Positions 27,086-36,278 of a DNA stretch of 64,000 nt are shown here, one piece after another (the first letter of the stretch is position 1; every line of letters starts with the position of its first letter). Position numbers and translations under genes: made by a program. Below the pieces are notes generated by a model. That model searched no databases, was not told the DNA's origin, and saw nothing but the letters and a program-made list of their open reading frames with translations. Source of the DNA: Ascidiaceihabitans sp023955215 (lineage in GTDB: Bacteria; Pseudomonadota; Alphaproteobacteria; Rhodobacterales; Rhodobacteraceae); assembly GCA_943788345.1 (NCBI GenBank), contig CALSPX010000005.1, forward strand, positions 1 through 64,000, read 5' to 3'.

Positions 27086-27958
27086 ATGTGGACGTTCGAC
27101 TACACTGCACACAGGGCTTTTGTTGCACCAGCGGTGGAAAAATCCCAAATTTGGCGACTGATAGTTGGCATGGTTTTGATCATTGGGGTCTTTATCGGTC
27201 TTGGATCCTTAATCTACACGTTTGTATTTCAAGCGCTGACTTCTTTGAACGTGGGCATCGATGTTGCGAACGTCCTGTCCCTTTTGTTCAGTTTTGGAGC
27301 CGCCAGCGTTGGTGTTTTTGCTACGACCTATTTTGTGCATAATTGTTGGCCTGGCGTTATTTTTGGGCCTATTCGTGCGACATTGGCCCATTTCTTTTTG
27401 GTTGCTTTAGCCATCATTGCCCTGCTTGTGGCTTTGACGGTTTTGCCGCCATGGGGATTTGATGAGCCGTTGATTGCAAATCGGGCATTCTGGCCGTGGC
27501 TGCTGGTGCTGCCGATTGCGCTGATTAGTGTCCTGATCCAAACAAGCGCGGAAGAAATTTTGTTCCGTGGGTACCTTCAGCAACAACTAGGGGCTCGCTT
27601 TTCGTCACCTTGGATTTGGATGGTGTTGCCATCCGTTTTGTTCGGTTTTGCTCACTACGACCCCCAAGGCGCTGGTGAAAACGCATGGATTGTCGTGGCA
27701 TGGGCCACCTTTTTTGGGATTGCGATGGCTGATCTTACGGCGCGTGCTGGTAATTTGGGTCCTGCTTTGGCCGTTCATTTTGTGAATAACATAACCGCAT
27801 TATTGATAGTCGCGATGCCTGATGAATTTGGTGCGGCGGCGCTTTTTGTTCTACCATTTGATATGTCGAATATTGAAATGATCCGCGCATGGTTGCCCGT
27901 TGATTTTGCCACAACCTTCGTAATGTGGTTGGTTGCGAGACTTATAATACAGCGTTGA
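27086..27958 (+). CDS. CPBP-family intramembrane glutamic endopeptidase
   Basis: 290 residues from ATG 27086, with AAGGA ten bases upstream; an in-frame TTG at 27080 is less likely. There are about seven to eight transmembrane segments. The abortive-infection/CAAX-protease motifs are present: SAEEILFRGYLQQQL (Glu-Glu-x3-Arg), FGFAHYDPQG (His) and VHFVNNITALL (His-x3-Asn). Members cleave within membranes or process prenylated or bacteriocin peptides. The substrate here is unknown. Confidence 0.93.
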   Translation: MWTFDYTAHRAFVAPAVEKSQIWRLIVGMVLIIGVFIGLGSLIYTFVFQALTSLNVGIDVANVLSLLFSFGAASVGVFATTYFVHNCWPGVIFGPIRATLAHFFLVALAIIALLVALTVLPPWGFDEPLIANRAFWPWLLVLPIALISVLIQTSAEEILFRGYLQQQLGARFSSPWIWMVLPSVLFGFAHYDPQGAGENAWIVVAWATFFGIAMADLTARAGNLGPALAVHFVNNITALLIVAMPDEFGAAALFVLPFDMSNIEMIRAWLPVDFATTFVMWLVARLIIQR

Positions 27959-28018
27959 TTGCATTTATCGCGCTGTCAGATTATCTGAAGGATAACAGAC
28001 CCCAAAGGGACCAAAGGT

Positions 28019-28927
28019 ATGAACTGGATTTCCAACTACGTCCGGCCGCGGATTAACTCAATTTTCTCACGTCGCGAAACGCCTGATAACCTTTGGACCA
28101 AGTGCAAAGAGTGCGGCACGATGCTGTTTCATCGTGAAGTTTCGGACAACCTGAACGTCTGCACCAGCTGTGGTCACCACATGGCTATAACGCCGCGTGA
28201 TCGGTTTATTTCTTTGTTTGATGGTGGCATTTTTGCTGAAATAAATGTGCCGACCCCAATTGATGACCCTCTGACATTCCGCGATCAGAAAAAATATCCT
28301 GATCGTATGAAGGCGGCACAAAAAGGCACTGGCGAAAAAGATGCGATGCTGGTTGGCACCGGTGATATCGGTCGCACGCCGATTGTGGCCGCTGCGCAAG
28401 ATTTCTCGTTCATGGGTGGTTCTATGGGCATGTATGTGGGCAACGCGATCATCGCGGCAGCTGAAGCTGCAGTTAAAGCTAAATGCCCATTGATTTTGTT
28501 TTCAGCCGCTGGTGGCGCGCGCATGCAGGAAGGCATTTTGTCCTTGATGCAAATGCCACGCTCAACTGTTGCGATCCAGATGCTGAAAGAAGCAGGGCTT
28601 CCGTACATTGTTGTCCTAACGCACCCAACAACAGGCGGCGTTACTGCCAGTTATGCAATGTTGGGCGATGTGCATATCGCTGAGCCAAACGCGTTGATCT
28701 GCTTTGCTGGTCCACGTGTGATTGAACAAACCATTCGTGAAAAATTGCCAGAGGGGTTCCAACGTGCGGAATATCTATTGGATCATGGTATGCTGGATCG
28801 TGTGACGCCGCGTACTGAGATGCGCGGAGAATTGATCACGATTGTGCGGATGCTGATGGGCATGAGCCCAGAGATCAAAGGTGATTTGCCAGCACCAGAG
28901 CCAGAAACAGCTGACGCCGAAAAATGA
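28019..28927 (+). CDS. accD: Acetyl-CoA carboxylase carboxyltransferase subunit beta
   Basis: 302 residues. The N-terminal zinc ribbon is Cys-x2-Cys...Cys-x2-Cys (CKECGTMLF and CTSCGHHM). The carboxyltransferase domain has LFSAAGGARMQEGILSLMQM and HPTTGGVTASYAMLGDVHIA. With AccA it transfers CO2 from biotin to acetyl-CoA, giving malonyl-CoA. It overlaps folC by four bases (ATGA), the accD-folC pairing seen widely in bacteria. Confidence 0.97.
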   Translation: MNWISNYVRPRINSIFSRRETPDNLWTKCKECGTMLFHREVSDNLNVCTSCGHHMAITPRDRFISLFDGGIFAEINVPTPIDDPLTFRDQKKYPDRMKAAQKGTGEKDAMLVGTGDIGRTPIVAAAQDFSFMGGSMGMYVGNAIIAAAEAAVKAKCPLILFSAAGGARMQEGILSLMQMPRSTVAIQMLKEAGLPYIVVLTHPTTGGVTASYAMLGDVHIAEPNALICFAGPRVIEQTIREKLPEGFQRAEYLLDHGMLDRVTPRTEMRGELITIVRMLMGMSPEIKGDLPAPEPETADAEK

Positions 28928-30198
28928 ACGGAACAGCATCTGACGCAATTCTTGCGCGTATGATGGCCTTGCACCCAAAGATCATTGATCTGACTTTGGA
29001 CCGTGTTTGGCGTTTGCTTGAGGCCTTGGGAAATCCCCAAGATGATTTGCCACCTGTGATTCATATCGCCGGAACCAATGGTAAAGGATCGACCCAAGCG
29101 ATGATCCGCGCCGGACTGGAGGGTGCGGGACAACGTGTTCATGCGTATACGTCCCCGCACCTTGCGCGGTTTCATGAACGTATCCGAGTTGCAGGTTCAT
29201 TGATCACCGAAGATGCGCTGACGGATATTCTGGACGAGTGTTACGCGGCCAATAACGGTGAGACGATCACGTATTTTGAGATTACGACCTGTGCTGCAAT
29301 CTTGGCGTTTGCCCGTACTCCTGCAGATTACACTTTGCTTGAGGTTGGGTTGGGTGGTCGCGTTGATGCGACTAATGTTTTTGCCAAACCTGCACTTACA
29401 ATCATTACACCTGTGTCGTTCGATCACCCGCAGTTTTTGGGAAATACGGTTGCTGAGATCGCAGGTGAAAAGGCCGGTATTTTGAAGCGCGGTGTGCCTG
29501 CGATCATAACGCGCCAACCCGACGATGCGATGGAAGTCATTGAGGCGCGCGCTGAACGTTTGGGTGCGCCAATGCTTGTTCAAGGCCAACATTGGGATGC
29601 ATGGGAAGAACGCGGTCGTTTGATTTATCAGGATGAAACGGGCCTATTGGATTTGCCGCCCCCTGCATTGATGGGTGCGCATCAATTCCAGAATGCTGGA
29701 ACAGCAATAACAGCGTTGCGCCACTTTGGTTTTGGTGAAGATGCCTGTGAAGCGGTTCCAACAAATGTGACGTGGGCTGCACGTATGCAAAAGTTGTCCC
29801 ATGGTCCATTGATTGATGCGGCACCTGATGCAGAATTCTGGCTGGATGGCGGTCACAATGCTGCTTGTGCTGGAACGTTGGCGGAAACGTTGACGCGATT
29901 GCCAACGCGGCCAACTCATCTGATTTGTGGGATGCTGAACACCAAAGACATCAGTGGTTATTTGGAGCCATTGGTGCTGCACGCTGCAAGTCTGACCGCG
30001 GTCTCCATTCCCGATGAGGTGAATACTTTACCTGCAGATGTAACTGCAAAGGCAGCGCGAGATGTTGGCATGGATGCGGATGAAGCGGATAGCGTAATGT
30101 CAGCAGTTGAGGCGATTTTAGCCAGGCAATCTGATGCGCGAATTTTGATCTGTGGGTCACTTTACCTCGCCGGAGCTATCCTGCGCGAGAACGGTTAG
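28924..30198 (+). CDS. folC: Bifunctional folylpolyglutamate synthase / dihydrofolate synthase
   Basis: 424 residues. The ATP-binding loop is HIAGTNGKGSTQAM. Other Mur-ligase-fold segments are TSPHLARFHERIRV, EVGLGGRVDATNV, SFDHPQFLGNTVAEIAGEKA (catalytic Lys region) and WLDGGHNAACAG. It attaches glutamates to folates and may add the first one to dihydropteroate. Its start overlaps accD. Confidence 0.96.
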   Translation: MNGTASDAILARMMALHPKIIDLTLDRVWRLLEALGNPQDDLPPVIHIAGTNGKGSTQAMIRAGLEGAGQRVHAYTSPHLARFHERIRVAGSLITEDALTDILDECYAANNGETITYFEITTCAAILAFARTPADYTLLEVGLGGRVDATNVFAKPALTIITPVSFDHPQFLGNTVAEIAGEKAGILKRGVPAIITRQPDDAMEVIEARAERLGAPMLVQGQHWDAWEERGRLIYQDETGLLDLPPPALMGAHQFQNAGTAITALRHFGFGEDACEAVPTNVTWAARMQKLSHGPLIDAAPDAEFWLDGGHNAACAGTLAETLTRLPTRPTHLICGMLNTKDISGYLEPLVLHAASLTAVSIPDEVNTLPADVTAKAARDVGMDADEADSVMSAVEAILARQSDARILICGSLYLAGAILRENG

Positions 30199-30232
30199 TT
30201 CTTTTCCCAATCTAGGCCGATTCATCAGGATG

Positions 30233-30276
30233 TTGACCCGCGTGGGCCGATTCGCGTATATGTAGATTAATCTACA
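30233..30276 (+). promoter_or_regulatory. Promoter with a perfect 16-bp palindromic operator
   Basis: TTGACC (30233-30238), then 18 bp, then TATATG (30257-30262), overlapped immediately by the perfect palindrome TGTAGATTAATCTACA (30261-30276), which would cover the transcription start. The nine-base GGCCGATTC also occurs twice (30215-30223, 30245-30253). The arrangement suggests repression by a dimeric regulator. The downstream gene starts at 30326. Confidence 0.55.
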
Positions 30277-30325
30277 ATAAAACGGGTGGCCTGAAGCTGC
30301 CTGCATGGTTCCTGGGGGAAGCAGT

Positions 30326-30928
30326 ATGAAACGGCGCGAAGAAAATGCGTCCTTGTTTGACGGATCTTTTGGTTCGACCCAACAAGGCTATTCTTCAAAC
30401 ATGAAGTTGATGATGATCGTAGCGGCATTCTTGATCGTTACGATTGGGCTTATACTGATACAACCAGATCCCACACCAAATCGATTGGCTGGTGACGAGG
30501 GCGAACTCACAGAGATGACCAAGTCGGCTGCTTTGATTGATGCGCCATCGGCCACGTATTCAAATTCTGAAGCGGCTGTCACACGCTCTGAGACATCGTT
30601 GTTGTCTGTTGGTGGCGCTGTGCGTTCCGAAGACGTTAGCAAGTTGTTGCGCCAACCTATTCGCCTGAATGGCTCCAGTCGAGATATTCGTGCGTTATCA
30701 CGCGATGTCTTGGCTAAGTTTGGTTATAGCGTTGGTGCAGATGATCGCTTGCATGGACTTCTTGTTCAGGCATTGGCTGAAGGTCAGTCTGACGCCTATA
30801 TCGATGCATTGCTGAATTCTGCGGTGACACGTGGCGACTTTAGAGCGCCTGTTGCACTGACGATGTCATCGGGCCGTTTCAATACGGATGCTTTGCTTCA
30901 AGAGCTGGTTGTTCAGTACAACAATTAA
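30326..30928 (+). CDS. Uncharacterised single-pass membrane protein
   Basis: 200 residues from the ATG at 30326, preceded by GGGGGAAG; an ATG at 30305 is in frame. A short charged cytoplasmic N-terminus is followed by one transmembrane helix (MIVAAFLIVTIGLILIQP, about 30-48). The remaining 150 residues would be outside, with an Asp/Ser/Ala-rich linker and a helical C-terminal domain (LLRQPIRLNGSSRDIRALSR, LHGLLVQALAEGQSDAYIDA). The family is not recognised. It is controlled by the palindrome promoter upstream. Confidence 0.78.
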   Translation: MKRREENASLFDGSFGSTQQGYSSNMKLMMIVAAFLIVTIGLILIQPDPTPNRLAGDEGELTEMTKSAALIDAPSATYSNSEAAVTRSETSLLSVGGAVRSEDVSKLLRQPIRLNGSSRDIRALSRDVLAKFGYSVGADDRLHGLLVQALAEGQSDAYIDALLNSAVTRGDFRAPVALTMSSGRFNTDALLQELVVQYNN

Positions 30929-30929
30929 G

Positions 30930-32000
30930 CTAGCTGTCAGGCTGTTTGCCCCATCCATCACTTTGCATTTCGCGTAACCGCGACGCGGTGCGTTCAAACT
31001 CGAACGTTCCTTCGCCTTCTAGATATAACATTTCTGGGGATGCGGCGGCTGAACAGATCAGGCGAACGCGTGCCTCGTAAAGAGCATCGATGAGTGTGAC
31101 AAAGCGTTTCGCCTCGTTGAAGTTATCGCGCGAGAGACATGGTATATCATCGATCAAAAGAACTTTAACTGCTTCTGCTACTGCCAAGTAGTCTGCCGGT
31201 CCCAACGGTTTGCCACACAGCTCGAAAAATCCTGTACGGGCTATGCCATTGCGAAACTGGGGTAGGATGACATCACGACCTTTGACGCGCAGTGTCAGTG
31301 GTTCTGACGGGCCACCAGTCAGATCATTCCACACACTGTCCATGGCGGCGTGAGCTTGCGCATTGGACGGCGTGAAATAGACTTGGGACCCTGAAAGACG
31401 ATCTTGTCGATAATCTGTCGGGCTGACCAATTCCCAAAGGTTCATCTTGTCTTTGATCAGATCGATGAAGGGTAGGAACGCTTCGCGGTTTAATCCGTGT
31501 TTGTATAGATCATCGGGCAGGCGGTTAGAGGTGGTGATGATAACAACCCCAGCATCAAACAATGCCTCAAACAGGCGACCAACGATCATAGCATCTGTGA
31601 TGTCTGTGATCTGCATTTCATCAAAGGCGAGCACTTTTACCTGTGCTATGACTTCAGCCGCGACAGGTGCAATTGGATCGTCGACACCAGTGGCGCGAGC
31701 GGCATGCATTGAGGCCTGAATTTCCTGCATGAAGGCATGAAAGTGGACACGCCGGACCGGCACATCACCGAGGTTCTGTGCAAATAAATCCATGAGCATT
31801 GATTTACCGCGCCCAACCCCGCCCCATAGGTAAAGACCCATTGGTGGTTCGGGAGCTTTGCGAAACCAACCTGTTTTGACCGGTTGAGATACCTCAGCAC
31901 GGATACGTTCGAATTCCGGTAAAACGGCTTCTTGTGCGGGATCGGAGTTTAGGGTCCCGTCCGCTATTAGATCCGCATAAATTTGGGTTAAGGTGGTCAT
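30930..32000 (-). CDS. zapE: Cell division protein ZapE / AFG1-like ATPase
   Basis: 356 residues from the ATG at 32000; another in-frame ATG at 32015 adds five. It has the AAA+ P-loop GGVGRGKSMLMD at about 60-71, Walker B VLAFDEMQITDITDA, a sensor-like TTSNRLPDDLYKHGL, and the AFG1/ZapE segment LIDDIPCLSRDNFNEAKRFV. In Escherichia coli ZapE acts with FtsZ during division. It is convergent with the 200-residue membrane gene. Confidence 0.93.
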   Translation of the reverse strand: MTTLTQIYADLIADGTLNSDPAQEAVLPEFERIRAEVSQPVKTGWFRKAPEPPMGLYLWGGVGRGKSMLMDLFAQNLGDVPVRRVHFHAFMQEIQASMHAARATGVDDPIAPVAAEVIAQVKVLAFDEMQITDITDAMIVGRLFEALFDAGVVIITTSNRLPDDLYKHGLNREAFLPFIDLIKDKMNLWELVSPTDYRQDRLSGSQVYFTPSNAQAHAAMDSVWNDLTGGPSEPLTLRVKGRDVILPQFRNGIARTGFFELCGKPLGPADYLAVAEAVKVLLIDDIPCLSRDNFNEAKRFVTLIDALYEARVRLICSAAASPEMLYLEGEGTFEFERTASRLREMQSDGWGKQPDS

Positions 32001-32124
32001 ATGAAGGACATACATTGGGCGCGGATTTATTGAAAGATCGCTGTTGGTGATGGGTTCATAATAAATGCTGAATTGACCTGTGGGGTATTAGGCGTAACGT
32101 GGCATCAAAAAGCGAAAGACGCAG

Positions 32125-33360
32125 ATGCAAAAACAGACATCCATAATGAACCCCGTCTTATTGGTGGGCTGTTTGATCATCATGGTCAGCTTTGCAGTGC
32201 GCGCGTCCTTTGGCGTTTTCCAAATTCCAATCGCTGAAGAGTTCAATTGGCTACGCAGCGAGTTTTCCTTGGCTATCGCAATTCAGAATTTGGCATGGGG
32301 TATTGGGCAACCGATATTTGGGGCGATTGCGGAAAAGATTGGTGATCGCAAAGCAATCATTATTGGTGCGCTTGTATACGCCTTGGGCATGGTGATGTCC
32401 GCCAATGGTGTGACGCCGGGTGAGCATCAAGCCTATGCGTGGCTTGTTGGGTTTGGGATTGCAGGTACGGGTTTTGGCGTGATCTTGGCGATCGTTGGCC
32501 GTGCGTCTTCGGATGAAAATCGATCGATGTCTTTAGCCATTGCTACCGCAGCTGGCAGTGTTGGACAGGTGTTTGGTGCGCCTTTGGCTGAGTATTTGAT
32601 GACACTGATGACATGGCAATCGGTTTTCATGGTTTTCGCTGCCGCCATCGTTTCCTTGATATTGGCACTGCCACTGATGCGTGCACCGGTGATGGTAAGC
32701 AAAGCGGAATTAGAAGAAAGCCTTGGCAAAATTTTGATCAAAGCCTTCAAGGATCCATCTTATACATTGATCTTTCTAGGGTTCTTTTCTTGTGGCTATC
32801 AGTTGGGGTTTATCACGGCGCATTTCCCAGCATTTGTGACTGAAATGTGTGGTCCGATCATGGCCGGTGGTGTGCTGCATAGCATGGGTATCACAACGAC
32901 ATCTGCATTGGGTGCAATCGCAATTTCATTGATCGGTGCGGCTAACATTTTTGGTACTTTGGCTGCTGGGTGGGCTGGCAATCGATACTCCAAAAAGCAT
33001 CTTTTGGCGGGTGTATATCTAGGTCGAACAATCATTGCAGGATTGTTTATCTTGCTTCCTATTACGCCGCTTTCAGTTGTTATTTTTTCAGTGGCGATGG
33101 GCTCACTCTGGTTGGCAACGGTGCCGTTAACGTCTGGTTTGGTCGCACACATTTACGGTGTTCGTTATATGGGAACGCTGTATGGCATCGTGTTCTTCAG
33201 TCACCAGTTGGGCAGTTTCCTTGGCGTTTGGTTGGGTGGTCGCCTTTACGATATGTACGGCGATTATACTGCTGTTTGGTGGATTGGTGTGGGGGTGGGA
33301 GCCTTCAGTGCGATTGTACATCTGCCAATCCGCGAACGCCCACTTGTAGTCGCCGCTTAA
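32125..33360 (+). CDS. MFS transporter
   Basis: 411 residues with twelve predicted transmembrane helices. The loop between helices 2 and 3 has AEKIGDRKAIIIGALVYALG, the usual MFS signature region, and the second half has AAGWAGNRYSKKHLLAG at the equivalent place. The tail IRERPLVVAA is cytoplasmic. It resembles the monocarboxylate/oxalate-type (OFA-like) group, but the substrate is not determined. It stands alone and is convergent with the hydrolase gene by a four-base overlap. Confidence 0.9.
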   Translation: MQKQTSIMNPVLLVGCLIIMVSFAVRASFGVFQIPIAEEFNWLRSEFSLAIAIQNLAWGIGQPIFGAIAEKIGDRKAIIIGALVYALGMVMSANGVTPGEHQAYAWLVGFGIAGTGFGVILAIVGRASSDENRSMSLAIATAAGSVGQVFGAPLAEYLMTLMTWQSVFMVFAAAIVSLILALPLMRAPVMVSKAELEESLGKILIKAFKDPSYTLIFLGFFSCGYQLGFITAHFPAFVTEMCGPIMAGGVLHSMGITTTSALGAIAISLIGAANIFGTLAAGWAGNRYSKKHLLAGVYLGRTIIAGLFILLPITPLSVVIFSVAMGSLWLATVPLTSGLVAHIYGVRYMGTLYGIVFFSHQLGSFLGVWLGGRLYDMYGDYTAVWWIGVGVGAFSAIVHLPIRERPLVVAA

Positions 33361-34281
33361 CTTTGTGCAGACATAGCTTTGCGAATAATTTCTAACACTT
33401 GCGTTGCGTGGGTATAGGGCAAGCCATGGCCCGCATCGTCTACGATCACTTGCACGGTCGTTGGTGACCAGCTTGTTAAAGTGTCAGCGGCCGTAAGTGG
33501 GATTACTGCATCGTCGCGCCCCCAGATGGCTAGCACCGGAAGACCCGCATGGTGAATTGCGTTGTGTTCCTCTTGTTGGGATTTTCTGAGCAATCCGCGC
33601 AGGCTAGACAACACTGCAGGCACAAAACCGCGATGGCGCAACTCGCGTTCTTGTTGATCAGAGATTCTGGGAACATGTGTGGGCAGTTTTCGTTCTGCCT
33701 GAATGCCTTTGCGCAATTCGTTTGGGTAGAACGCCAGCATCAGCCAATCACCAATAATTGGTCTGCCCACGATGAACTTCACAAGTTTTCCAGATACAAT
33801 TTCCAATCCAGCTGGTGCTAATAAGACCAATTGGCCGATACGTTCAGGCTGCGTTGCTGCAAAAGCCGATGCAATGGCCCCCCCCCATTGAATAGCCAAC
33901 AATTGAAATTGTGCCTGTGATGTCTTCGTGCCGTAGAAGGTCATTTAACTGTTGTGTAAAGAAGGCCTCGTCCTGTTTGCCTCTTGGCCTGTCGGAGTAC
34001 CCGCGACCGTACAAATCATATGTTAAAACGCGGCACCCCATCAATGCTAAGCCTTTTGATAAACTGCCCCAAACGATCGATGGAGTTGTTAAGCCGTGAA
34101 TGCATACAACGATTGGTCCACGTTTTGGGCCAAACCATTCGTAATGGGTGATCCCCTGTGACAGCTGCGCGAACTGACCAGAAGCAGTGTCGCGTTCAGT
34201 CGAATTCATAGAGCTGCGCGTCAGTTCAATCATCAAAGGGATTGCGATAAAGGCACCTAATATCAAGCAGCTCCACATCAC
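33357..34281 (-). CDS. Alpha/beta hydrolase, disrupted by frameshift in a G9 tract
   Basis: The N-terminal part (34281 to about 33884) has a hydrophobic anchor, the oxyanion segment VVCIHGLTTPS and the nucleophile elbow VGYSMGG. The C-terminal part, in another frame to 33357, continues AIASAFAATQPERIG with the acid in LAIWGRDDAVIP and the His in VDDAGHGLP. The frames part in a run of nine G (C on the plus strand, 33888-33896). Eight G would restore one 307-residue enzyme. As written the first frame ends after 145 residues, without Asp or His. It overlaps the preceding cyclodeaminase-like gene by four bases. Confidence 0.85.
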
Positions 34282-35198
34282 TGCTTGGCTCTCCAGCGAT
34301 CCAAAATATAACGGCTGGTCATCAGATCGAGATGTGCGCCACCACCGTTCTTGAACAAAGTAATTTCGTCGTCCGACTGGCGGGTGAAATTTGAAATATT
34401 ATAGTAGTCTGCAACGATATCGTTGGCCGATATTGCGCCCGCCTCAGTTGGTATTTTAACTTCACCGATGTGGCCGACAGTTGTGTCTAGGCTGTCTACA
34501 AAAATGCGTGAGCGCTGTAGTGCTGCATCGTCCACTTCGCGCATGTCCGGACGGTATGCGCCGATAAGGTCGATGTGTTGGCCTGCTTGCAACCACTCGC
34601 CTTTGATTAATGGTTGGGTCGACATGGTCGCGGAGGTTACGATGTCTGCGTTGCGCACTGCCTGCTCTAAATCGGTGGCAACAGAAAGTGTGGGGCGTTC
34701 GGCTGCCATCAACTCAGCGTTTTTTGTTGTGCGGTTCCAGACTGTGAACTGGGCGTTTGGAAAGGCCGCACTGTATGCGTCATGCAGCGAGCGGCCTACC
34801 GTGCCTGCGCCTACAATCAAAATGTTACGACTGTCAGGACGCGCGAGGCGGCGTGCCGCTGTTATGCTGTCGCCAGCTGTTTTCCATTTGGTTACGAGAT
34901 GAAAATCAACGATGGCTTCCAAAGTACCGTCGGTATCAGAGTACAAATTCACGCCGCCGTTGACCACCGGTTTAGATGCAGATGGATTGTTTGGAAAAAT
35001 AGTTGCGGTCTTAACGGCGATGCCCAGTCCATCGATCCAAGCCGAGCGGCTTAGTAATGTGTCTGAGCCACGATACAAAAATGTGTCTCCAATTTCTGCT
35101 TTGGGTAGGTTGTGCCCTGCAGCTAACGCATCGGTTAAACCAATCCAGCCAAGGAGCGCTTCTCCTTCTTCAAATGGAATAAACGGAACAGCGGTCAT
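34278..35198 (-). CDS. Ornithine cyclodeaminase / mu-crystallin family protein
   Basis: 306 residues. The Rossmann motif is ILIVGAGTVGRSLHDAY. Family residues near the N-terminus are SRSAWIDGLGIAVKTATIFP (Lys contacting substrate), with DFHLVTKWKTAGDSITAARR and TSATMSTQPLIKGEWLQAG. Members are NAD(P)-dependent ornithine cyclodeaminases, cyclic-imine reductases or alanine dehydrogenases, and the sequence does not choose among them. It overlaps both neighbours by four bases, in the middle of a six-gene set. Confidence 0.9.
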   Translation of the reverse strand: MTAVPFIPFEEGEALLGWIGLTDALAAGHNLPKAEIGDTFLYRGSDTLLSRSAWIDGLGIAVKTATIFPNNPSASKPVVNGGVNLYSDTDGTLEAIVDFHLVTKWKTAGDSITAARRLARPDSRNILIVGAGTVGRSLHDAYSAAFPNAQFTVWNRTTKNAELMAAERPTLSVATDLEQAVRNADIVTSATMSTQPLIKGEWLQAGQHIDLIGAYRPDMREVDDAALQRSRIFVDSLDTTVGHIGEVKIPTEAGAISANDIVADYYNISNFTRQSDDEITLFKNGGGAHLDLMTSRYILDRWRAKQ

Positions 35199-35815
35199 TT
35201 TGCTTCGGCTTTGGTCAATAGCCCTTCAGCCACAAGGCGATCTGCCCAACCCTGAGGGTGTTCAAACAAATGCGTTTTCCAACCGCGTGCATCGGCGGCG
35301 ACGATGTTGTCGGTGCGATCATCCGCAAAGATCAATTCGTCGCCAGATAAACCAGAACCATCTTCGAGCATTTGGTAAATCAATGCGGCTGGTTTGATGA
35401 CACCCATATGACCAGAGATAAAATCACGGTCAAATTTGCGCATGAACGGGTATGTCTTTGCCGCCAGATCATAAGTCTGAATACCAAAGTTCGTTAGAGA
35501 GAAAACAGGAATGCCTTTGGCCTGCAAAGCATACATCAACCGTTCTGAATGCGGGATCAAAGGGGCTGCCATTTCAATCCATCGATCGTGCCAGATTTGT
35601 AATTCATCAGCCCAGTCGGGGTTGTCTATTGCTGTTTGCTCGAGCGTCTCTTTGAACGGTGCCCCTGCATCGATCCGGTCGTTCATTCCGTGCAAATCAA
35701 CAGTGGCAAAAAAACCGCGACGGCGTTCTTCGCCAATTGCGCTGTCAAAAAACTGTTCGGGTTGCCAGCCAATGAATACATTCCCAATGTCAAAAACGAC
35801 GGCTTTGATTGTCAT
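35195..35815 (-). CDS. HAD-superfamily hydrolase
   Basis: 206 residues from the ATG at 35815 with AGGAAG upstream; a longer frame to 35863 has no support. HAD motifs: motif I VVFDIGNVFIGW, motif II FSLTNFG, motif III Lys in GVIKPAALIYQ, motif IV LIFADDRTDNIVAA. Motif I has Asn in place of the second Asp (DIGNV), common in the subgroup related to haloacid dehalogenases and YihX-type phosphatases. It is probably a small phosphatase. It overlaps the cyclodeaminase-like gene and follows the YaiI gene by ten bases. Confidence 0.92.
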   Translation of the reverse strand: MTIKAVVFDIGNVFIGWQPEQFFDSAIGEERRRGFFATVDLHGMNDRIDAGAPFKETLEQTAIDNPDWADELQIWHDRWIEMAAPLIPHSERLMYALQAKGIPVFSLTNFGIQTYDLAAKTYPFMRKFDRDFISGHMGVIKPAALIYQMLEDGSGLSGDELIFADDRTDNIVAADARGWKTHLFEHPQGWADRLVAEGLLTKAEAK

Positions 35816-35825
35816 GGAGGTCTTC

Positions 35826-36278
35826 CTATTGTTGTTTCGCAGCAGCCCGCAGTTCGCGTTCAAGTGCTTCTAAAAACCGGGATCGGTCCGTCTTTGAAAA
35901 TGCTTTGCCGCCGCCTTGGCGAAATGGGTCTGCTGCGCGTAGGTCAGCCATTAAGTCACGTGTCGCAAGGATGTTGCCAATGTTGGCTAGGGTCAATGCC
36001 TCGCCGTTGTGCTTAAGCACACGGGCTCCAGCCTCAACACATCTTGCGGCCAAAGGGATGTCACCTGTGACAACAACATCACCTGGTCCACAACGATCTG
36101 CGATCCACATATCCGCAATGTCAGGACCATCGGCGACAATGACTGTTTCGACCAAGGGATTGGCCGAAGGGCGTAAGCCGCCGTTTGAAACTACGAACAT
36201 CTTACATGCGTGACGCGTTGCTACCCTTTCGGCTTCGGCCTTTACAGGGCAAGCATCCGCGTCAATGTAGAGACTCAT
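35826..36278 (-). CDS. YaiI/YqxD family protein (UPF0178)
   Basis: 150 residues. Family features: the N-terminus YIDADACPVKAEAERVA, then DIADMWIADRCGPGDVVVTG and DIPLAARCVEAGARVLKHNG. The acidic residues fit a PIN/NYN-like nuclease fold, but no activity is established for the family. It overlaps sthA by four bases. Confidence 0.93.
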   Translation of the reverse strand: MSLYIDADACPVKAEAERVATRHACKMFVVSNGGLRPSANPLVETVIVADGPDIADMWIADRCGPGDVVVTGDIPLAARCVEAGARVLKHNGEALTLANIGNILATRDLMADLRAADPFRQGGGKAFSKTDRSRFLEALERELRAAAKQQ

